In this document: positions 6,608 through 9,764 of the stretch, one piece after another
How the letters are laid out: every line of letters begins with the position of its first letter
Numbering within the stretch: position 1 is the first letter of the stretch
Assembly: GCA_030588935.1 (NCBI GenBank)
Contig: JAUUWR010000038.1
Span: forward strand, 1-9,764
DNA from: a bacterium
GTDB lineage: Archaea > Nanobdellota > Nanobdellia > Pacearchaeales > GW2011-AR1
Length of the DNA: 9,764 bases
Reading direction: 5' to 3'
Made by a program: the position numbers and the translations under genes
Notes under the pieces: model-generated
The model's input: only the letters and a program-made list of their open reading frames with translations
Database searches by the model: none
Told to the model about the DNA's origin: nothing

Positions 6608-6787
6608 TTATTTTTTACTATGAACTATATGATTTGTATCCCCCATAGATAATACAAATACTTCTGCATCCTCGTTAGGAATATTGCATGAATCTATAGC
6701 TTTTTCTGCTGCACCATAACTTCCATAATCATGTCCACCAATTAAGCCACATTTCTTGTTTATTAAAAAATATTTTGTTTCTACCAT
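6608..6787 (-). CDS. Uncharacterised 59-residue protein within the ribosomal operon
   Basis: 59 residues starting MVETKYFLINKKCGLIGG and ending GDTNHIVHSKK. A longer reading from an ATG at 6871 would overlap the eL33 gene by about 80 bases. The ATG at 6787 is preferred: it follows the eL33 stop (6789-6791) with one base between and has a GGAGGTG Shine-Dalgarno 13 bases upstream. The protein looks like a compact alpha/beta domain: a beta strand (KYFLIN), a loop with GGHDYGSYG, a helix (AAEKAIDSC) and a final strand (EVFVLSMG). It has two Cys (13 and 34) and several His, but no recognised metal-binding motif. I do not know the family. Being sandwiched between eL33 and uL16 suggests co-expression with the ribosome and perhaps a link to translation. 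Confidence 0.8.
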   Translation of the reverse strand: MVETKYFLINKKCGLIGGHDYGSYGAAEKAIDSCNIPNEDAEVFVLSMGDTNHIVHSKK

Positions 6788-6788
6788 T

Positions 6789-7043
6789 TTATTCAACCCC
6801 CACCTCCTCATTCCTCGCCTGTCCAGGCAGTCCTTTTTCAAAAATTGCACGAACCAAACCCTTATTTCCATGAGCAGAACTTATTTTCCCTTTAATTTTC
6901 TTTCCAGCAGGCGAAGTCCAAACAACCTCCTTGCCGACAAACTTCTCAGCTTCTTCACGATTCTTCACACCCACATCTAATATAAAATGTCTCTCATGAA
7001 TTCTTTTCAATCCTCTGCGAAATTGGATTACTTTGGCTTTCAT
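6789..7043 (-). CDS. rpl35ae: Large-subunit ribosomal protein eL33 (L35Ae)
   Basis: 84 residues, full length for the family. The protein is shared by archaea and eukaryotes and absent from bacteria, which supports an archaeal host. Diagnostic sequence is VGKEVVWTSPAGKKIKGKI (36-54), followed by HGNKGLVRAIFEKGLPGQA, the conserved C-terminal half of the SH3-like beta barrel. The N-terminal FRRGLKRIHERHFIL is basic, as expected for rRNA contact. It is the first gene of the operon eL33, 59-residue ORF, uL16. Its final codons (Glu-Glu-Val-Gly-Val) also form the GGAGGTG ribosome-binding site of the next gene. The upstream region (7061-7132) is similar to that of ppsA. Confidence 0.95.
   Translation of the reverse strand: MKAKVIQFRRGLKRIHERHFILDVGVKNREEAEKFVGKEVVWTSPAGKKIKGKISSAHGNKGLVRAIFEKGLPGQARNEEVGVE
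6801..6807 (-). promoter_or_regulatory. Shine-Dalgarno site inside the eL33 gene
   Basis: GGAGGTG on the minus strand, 13 bases before the ATG at 6787, within the last codons of eL33. It is the clearest Shine-Dalgarno in the window and decides the start of the 59-residue ORF. The bases also encode Glu-Glu-Val, so coincidence cannot be fully excluded. Confidence 0.6.
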
Positions 7044-7060
7044 TTTGTTTTATATTATTT

Positions 7061-7132
7061 ACTTATAATCTTACAACTTATTAAGCCCGATAATAAGTAG
7101 CTTAAGTTCGCATCTTCCAAATATAATATTTT
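7061..7132 (-). repeat. Upstream block shared with ppsA, copy 2 (ribosomal operon side)
   Basis: Counterpart of 5840-5930. The 22-mer at 7111-7132 (CATCTTCCAAAT then ATAATATTTT) matches 5909-5930 at 21 of 22 positions, and 7061-7105 aligns with 5840-5882. This copy also holds a perfect 8-base hairpin, ACTTATTA pairing with TAATAAGT (minus strand) around TCGGGCT; that stem is not preserved in copy 1. A TATA-like TTATAAGTAA at about 7059-7068 could start transcription close to the eL33 ATG. Confidence 0.5.
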
Positions 7133-7169
7133 GTTAATTAGTAATAATTATTAATTAGAAAATGAGTTT

Positions 7170-8003
7170 TTAAAGGTTTACGTTAAACGCAGAAACCAAC
7201 CCATATTTTCTTCTTTCTAAGATTTCTTTTGGAATCTTATTCCTTTTTGCAATCTCATAAATTGGTTTTTTCCTATTATCATCATCAACTAATTCATCAA
7301 TACTAAACTTGCTACAACAATTAATTACTTCTTTATCTCCATAAGGTAAAAAAACATCAACATCAAAATGAGAACTAAAAACATCTAACATAAAAAGATG
7401 TTCTGGGATTAATCTAGACATATAATATTTTAGTGCTTCAACCCTGTTTTCTTCTAAATCTTTTTTTGGATCATAATTTGGAAAATATCCTTTAGGATCT
7501 CTATGAGCATAATATCCACCAAGTAATTCATCAATACAATCACAACAAACAATTTTTTTTGTATATAATGAAATAGCTTTCATTAACATGTAATAATTAT
7601 CAGGAGAATCATGCTTTACTTTTAAAATTTCGTTTGATTTGTCTGTATCCTCTTCAGAGATTTTCATGATATGCATATTATGATAAAGGTTTTTGTATAT
7701 TCCTTTAAGTTTTTTTATAAATTCTTTAGAATAAAACATATCTGGATCATCTTTTGAACCAATTGTATGTGCTATTACAGCAGAACCAAATTTTGATTGT
7801 CTTAAAATTTTAACTAAAACAAGTGATGAATCTACCCCCCCTGAATATGCTAAATGAATTTGTGGATTTTCCTTCAAAATATTACTTACTGAATCAATTA
7901 GAGCATCTTCCAATAAATCAATTTTCTCCTTATAACAAGAATTATCTTTTTTAAGAGAATAATTCTTTATTTCATTGAATAATTCATCTTTTCCTTTAAT
8001 CAT
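7170..8003 (-). CDS. Asparagine-synthase-like PP-loop ATPase lacking a glutaminase domain
   Basis: 277 residues. The PP-loop (ATP pyrophosphatase) motif is SGGVDSS at 54-60, inside LAYSGGVDSSLVLVKIL. A second asparagine-synthase landmark is CIDELLGGY (156-164), matching the DELFGGY region of AsnB. The C-terminal part has KKPIYEIAKRNKIPKEILERRKYG (245-268), like the end of AsnB synthase domains. Enzymes of this fold adenylate a carboxylate and transfer a nitrogen nucleophile. There is no N-terminal glutaminase domain with a catalytic Cys2, so it would use free ammonia or another amine, or serve in peptide or tRNA modification. The product cannot be decided from sequence. It starts 18 bases after the stop of the His/Cys-rich gene, without a strong Shine-Dalgarno, so the two are probably cotranscribed. 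Confidence 0.85.
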   Translation of the reverse strand: MIKGKDELFNEIKNYSLKKDNSCYKEKIDLLEDALIDSVSNILKENPQIHLAYSGGVDSSLVLVKILRQSKFGSAVIAHTIGSKDDPDMFYSKEFIKKLKGIYKNLYHNMHIMKISEEDTDKSNEILKVKHDSPDNYYMLMKAISLYTKKIVCCDCIDELLGGYYAHRDPKGYFPNYDPKKDLEENRVEALKYYMSRLIPEHLFMLDVFSSHFDVDVFLPYGDKEVINCCSKFSIDELVDDDNRKKPIYEIAKRNKIPKEILERRKYGLVSAFNVNL

Positions 8004-8021
8004 TTTAAATACTCTTTGTGT

Positions 8022-8297
8022 TTAACTTGCTACAATCACACCACTCTCTATATGCCATCCTCCTTCAGGACATTGTTCAGTAAACTCAACTAAAACCTCT
8101 CTGAATTCAAGATTATGCCCAATAACTTCTCTTTTATCAACACAATGTTTATTACAATTACAATGTTTTATTTTATAATCTAATTTAAAATTAACTCCAG
8201 CATGTTCCCCTCCACAATGATGAACTATATGTTCTGCATTAACATGATGTATATGATGAAAAAGAGTTAACACATCATATTCCTTTTTCTCTTCCAT
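8022..8297 (-). CDS. His/Cys-rich small protein, probable metal binder
   Basis: 91 residues, with 12 His and 5 Cys. The first cluster is FHHIHHVNAEHIVHHC (13-28) with H32; the second is KHCNCNKHC (44-52). H61, C76 and H82 follow. This density strongly suggests Zn or another transition metal. The second half (residues 57-91) looks like beta strands. No signal peptide or membrane segment is seen, so it should be cytoplasmic. I chose the ATG at 8297: the frame can be extended only to a TTG at 8318, and a TATA box (8321-8328) is centred about 28 bases before 8297 but almost touches 8318. The gene lies directly upstream of the asparagine-synthase-like gene and probably forms an operon with it. It could be a metal-dependent partner, a regulator, or a peptide substrate of that enzyme. 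The family was not recognised. Confidence 0.78.
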   Translation of the reverse strand: MEEKKEYDVLTLFHHIHHVNAEHIVHHCGGEHAGVNFKLDYKIKHCNCNKHCVDKREVIGHNLEFREVLVEFTEQCPEGGWHIESGVIVAS

Positions 8298-8316
8298 TTC
8301 TATATCTAAAGAAATC

Positions 8317-8368
8317 AATTATTTAAAGTTTTATTTGATTGAATATAACAAAGAATTATTTAAGTTTC
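8317..8368. repeat. AT-rich promoter-like block, copy 1
   Basis: Aligns with 8921-8973; after a one-base gap near the left end, 38 of 48 positions are identical. Each copy holds two TATA-like boxes about 35 bases apart, ending in ATTATTTAAGTTTC. In this copy the left box is the presumed promoter of the His/Cys-rich gene. Confidence 0.55.
8321..8328 (-). promoter_or_regulatory. TATA box for the His/Cys-rich gene
   Basis: CTTTAAAT on the minus strand, centred about 28 bases before the ATG at 8297. It implies a leaderless or near-leaderless transcript and argues against the longer frame from 8318. Confidence 0.55.
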
Positions 8369-8378
8369 TCTTAAAAAA

Positions 8379-8396
8379 TTAAATGAATAAGTAGTT
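8379..8396. repeat. 18-base direct repeat, copy 1
   Basis: TTAAATGAATAAGTAGTT, matching 8421-8438 at 16 of 18 positions. The copies are 42 bases apart, about four helical turns, and both lie upstream of the TATA box for the 8477 gene. This would suit two operator half-sites on one face of the DNA. Confidence 0.45.
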
Positions 8397-8420
8397 TGAA
8401 AAATATGACTTGATTCCACA

Positions 8421-8438
8421 TTGAATTAATAAGTAGTT
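8421..8438. repeat. 18-base direct repeat, copy 2
   Basis: TTGAATTAATAAGTAGTT, the partner of 8379-8396. It ends about 10 bases before the TATA box of the 8477 gene, a position where an archaeal regulator could act. Confidence 0.45.
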
Positions 8439-8447
8439 CATAAATAT

Positions 8448-8457
8448 TTATAAATAT
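8448..8457 (+). promoter_or_regulatory. TATA box for the 119-residue protein gene
   Basis: TTTATAAATA, centred about 25 bases before the ATG at 8477, consistent with a leaderless transcript. Confidence 0.55.
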
Positions 8458-8476
8458 AAAATAATAATTAAAAATT

Positions 8477-8836
8477 ATGAATTTAAATAATTTAGTCAAC
8501 AAATATATAGGGACTAGATCTAACTTTAAAAAAGCATATCATTGGATTGATAATGTATGCCAAACTACTTTTAAAGAAGGTTACGCAGAAGCGATTCCAG
8601 TTATATTTGCTCCTACTACAGATAATTCGACAAAAATGAATATATTAGGTTTTGTAGGACGTCTTGCATATATTATAAGGCATCCATGGAACGACATAAA
8701 ATTTCATTATTATATGTATCATTGGCATTTTATAGATAGAAAAAAAGAGAATAAAGAATTACTTAATAAGATTGATGAGTCAGGTTTACCTCAAGAAGCA
8801 AAAAATAATATTAGAAAATATTTAGAAAGAGATTAA
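8477..8836 (+). CDS. Uncharacterised 119-residue protein
   Basis: 119 residues, not recognised. The N-terminal half includes SNFKKAYHWIDNVCQTTFKEG and a moderately hydrophobic AEAIPVIFAP stretch. The middle (about 53-85) is aromatic and His-rich, with LAYIIRHPWND followed by HYYMYHWHF. The C-terminus is a charged helical tail, DRKKENKELLNKIDESGLP onward, that looks like a coiled segment. The middle region could lie against a membrane, but no clean transmembrane helix is visible. The gene is divergent from the His/Cys-rich gene (start 8297). The 180 bases between them contain the direct repeats and two promoters, so the two genes may be co-regulated. No function can be assigned. Confidence 0.75.
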   Translation: MNLNNLVNKYIGTRSNFKKAYHWIDNVCQTTFKEGYAEAIPVIFAPTTDNSTKMNILGFVGRLAYIIRHPWNDIKFHYYMYHWHFIDRKKENKELLNKIDESGLPQEAKNNIRKYLERD

Positions 8837-8898
8837 TTCTTATATCAGGTTCTGAACAACTGCACATAATGTTTGTTAAGCTCCTTTTTCCATCAACT

Positions 8899-8918
8899 TC
8901 TTTTTTAATTAAAAAAGA
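8899..8918. terminator. 20-base perfect palindrome between convergent genes
   Basis: TCTTTTTTAATTAAAAAAGA reads the same on both strands. It lies between the stop of the + gene (8836) and the stop of the - gene (8961). Its T-runs on each strand would serve as U-tract termination signals in both directions. It shares no sequence with the hairpin family at 99-184, 1163-1195 and 5950-5981. Confidence 0.45.
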
Positions 8919-8920
8919 GT

Positions 8921-8973
8921 AATTTATTTAAACTTTTATTTAATTGAGCATGTAGAAAGATTATTTAAGTTTC
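8921..8973. repeat. AT-rich promoter-like block, copy 2
   Basis: Counterpart of 8317-8368. It overlaps the last codons and stop of the 57-residue ORF. No ORF of useful length starts the expected 25-28 bases from either TATA-like box on the minus strand, so this copy may be the remnant of a duplicated promoter whose gene was lost. Confidence 0.5.
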
Positions 8974-9134
8974 CCATCTAAACCTTTATCTAAATCAAAT
9001 CCTGTATCTTTTTGAGATTTATCTCCACATTGATTATTTTGTTCTCTTTTTTCATAAGGTTGGTAAGAGTGAAGCGATCTACATAACATCTTATACCATT
9101 CTCTTTGTTCAGAATTTAATAAAGGATTTAACAT
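8961..9134 (-). CDS. Candidate 57-residue hydrophilic protein
   Basis: An ATG at 9134 opens a 57-codon frame ending in TAA at 8961-8963. The product starts MLNPLLNSEQREWYKMLCRS and ends in a Lys/Asp-rich tail (DLDKGLDGKLK). It is polar, with two Cys (18 and 36) that do not form a motif. The N-terminal 20 residues look like an amphipathic helix, and the rest is probably disordered. Support comes from a TATA box (9155-9163) centred 25 bases before the ATG and from a protein-like composition. The upstream gene on the same strand ends at 9170, leaving 35 bases that hold this promoter. No family was recognised. Confidence 0.6.
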   Translation of the reverse strand: MLNPLLNSEQREWYKMLCRSLHSYQPYEKREQNNQCGDKSQKDTGFDLDKGLDGKLK

Positions 9135-9154
9135 TTTATTAAATGAATTTTAGA

Positions 9155-9163
9155 TTATTTAAG
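9155..9163 (-). promoter_or_regulatory. TATA box for the 57-residue ORF
   Basis: CTTAAATAA on the minus strand, centred 25 bases before the ATG at 9134. The same GATTATTTAAGTTT context (plus strand) occurs at the right ends of the repeated blocks near 8355 and 8959. Confidence 0.5.
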
Positions 9164-9169
9164 TTTTTC

Positions 9170-9511
9170 TTAACCTTTAATCTGATAAAAGTTTATTACA
9201 ATCTTCTCATTAAAAGGTATATCCCTTGGATAATCTGGTAACATATTTCCTATAGAGAAAGCATTTATCTTTTTATATATCTCAACATCTGGATTATTAT
9301 CTAATGTTGATTCATAAACAGCTTCAACTATTTGTGGGATTGTTCTGCCATTGGCATTAACTATATGAGCATCCCCAATTGGATCAAGTTTTTGAGAATC
9401 TATATCCTCTTTTCTTGTAATTGTTTCATATATACGATTCCATCTCCCTATAATTGCAAATACACCTTCACTATCATACCAAGCAACTTCAGTAAGTTTT
9501 TCTAATTCCAT
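9170..9511 (-). CDS. Uncharacterised 113-residue protein
   Basis: 113 residues, ATG at 9511, not recognised. It is soluble and mixed alpha/beta, with an acidic, Ile-rich composition. Visible segments include VAWYDSEGVFAIIGRWNRIYE (9-29), DPIGDAHIVNANGRTIPQIVE (43-63) and a C-terminal beta-like IVINFYQIKG. There is no signal peptide, membrane helix or Cys. About 20 bases upstream is a G-rich GGGGGGAG (plus-strand 9532-9539), too far away for a normal Shine-Dalgarno. A TATA-like stretch at 9554-9562 would give a leader of about 20 bases. It may be cotranscribed with the gene ending at 9567, 55 bases upstream. The function is unknown. Confidence 0.75.
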   Translation of the reverse strand: MELEKLTEVAWYDSEGVFAIIGRWNRIYETITRKEDIDSQKLDPIGDAHIVNANGRTIPQIVEAVYESTLDNNPDVEIYKKINAFSIGNMLPDYPRDIPFNEKIVINFYQIKG

Positions 9512-9566
9512 TTTTAATGTTTATCAGAACTCTCCCCCCATTCAGGTTTATTTTATTATAAATTTT

Positions 9567-9764
9567 TCACAAACTAATATCAAACTCCCCCAACTCCTTT
9601 TTCAACACCTTCATTATCTTACCATCAATCTTCACCCGATGCCCCCTATACTTGCTCAAAACATTATTCAACTCATTAACATCACTCTCAACAATTTTCC
9701 CACTCACAATCTTCCTCACTTTGTTCTCAGAAACCAAAAAAGCCGGCTTAGTCAAAAACAACTC
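9567..9764 (-). CDS. 3' end of an unidentified gene, cut by the window edge
   Basis: The reading frame is open to the right edge; the only possible start inside the window is a TTG at 9761, which is more likely an internal Leu codon. The visible C-terminal part (about 65 residues) includes KPAFLVSENKVRKIVSGKIV, then DVNELNNVLSKYRGHRVKID, and ends GEFDISL with a TGA stop. It looks like a basic alpha/beta domain. C-ending codons are more frequent here than in the neighbouring small genes and resemble ppsA and the ribosomal genes, so this may be the start of another housekeeping region. No family was assigned. Confidence 0.6.
   Translation of the reverse strand, partial: ELFLTKPAFLVSENKVRKIVSGKIVESDVNELNNVLSKYRGHRVKIDGKIMKVLKKELGEFDISL

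Noticed and set aside
6788..6871. N-terminal extension of the 59-residue ORF to an ATG at 6871
   Set aside because: It would overlap the eL33 coding sequence by more than 80 bases. The internal ATG at 6787 has a Shine-Dalgarno and follows the eL33 stop directly.
7134..7160. AT-only palindrome (TAATAATTATTA) downstream of the PP-loop gene
   Set aside because: It is low-complexity A/T sequence, where such symmetry is expected by chance; it is too weak to call a terminator.
8298..8318. Longer start (TTG at 8318) for the His/Cys-rich gene
   Set aside because: The TATA box would lie within 10 bases of that codon, and the ATG at 8297 has the normal 28-base spacing.
8847..8882. GTTAAGC and nearby complementary bases, resembling an integron attC core
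   Set aside because: No matching RYYYAAC left core was found and no integrase is present; the resemblance is limited to seven bases.
8863..8893. Very short minus-strand ORFs after the repeated block
   Set aside because: The ATG at 8893 gives five codons and the ATG near 8865 about 18, overlapping the end of the 8477 gene; neither looks coding.

Overview
The window looks like a piece of a small, AT-rich archaeal chromosome, most likely a DPANN lineage close to Woesearchaeota/Pacearchaeota. Two ribosomal proteins are of the archaeal/eukaryotic type (eL33/L35Ae and uL16 in its L10e form). Most genes have no Shine-Dalgarno sequence. Several have a TATA-like box centred 25-28 bases before the ATG, as expected for leaderless archaeal transcripts. 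The lineage is inferred from gene content and style; no rRNA or tRNA gene is present.

Layout. Bases 1-224 hold no gene but contain an elaborate inverted repeat (99-184). A nucleotidyltransferase with a HEPN-like C-terminal half follows on the + strand (225-1070). Next is a convergent hairpin (1163-1195) and an unrecognised soluble protein (1213-1971, -). Around 2047-2851 there is a small membrane-protein locus: two homologous two-helix proteins on opposite strands, with a 45-residue ORF between them that shares a symmetric TATA box with one of them. A long phosphoenolpyruvate synthase with an unusual zinc-ribbon and acidic tail fills 2848-5808 (-). The 250-base gap at 5809-6058 carries a second hairpin of the same family and a block that is repeated in front of the ribosomal operon. 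That operon (6059-7043, -) encodes eL33, a 59-residue unknown protein and uL16.

The right quarter (7170-9764) looks accessory. It has a His/Cys-rich small protein directly upstream of an asparagine-synthase-like PP-loop enzyme, three unrecognised small proteins (119, 57 and 113 residues), repeated AT-rich promoter-like blocks, and the 3' end of a gene that runs off the right edge.

How it fits together. The central part is housekeeping: gluconeogenesis or pyruvate/PEP interconversion, and the large ribosomal subunit. The most unusual signals are the dispersed hairpin family with conserved arms and variable tips, the shared upstream block of ppsA and the ribosomal operon, the modified PEP synthase, the NTase-HEPN fusion, and the His/Cys-rich plus PP-loop gene pair. 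No CRISPR array, transposase, integrase, tRNA or rRNA was seen.
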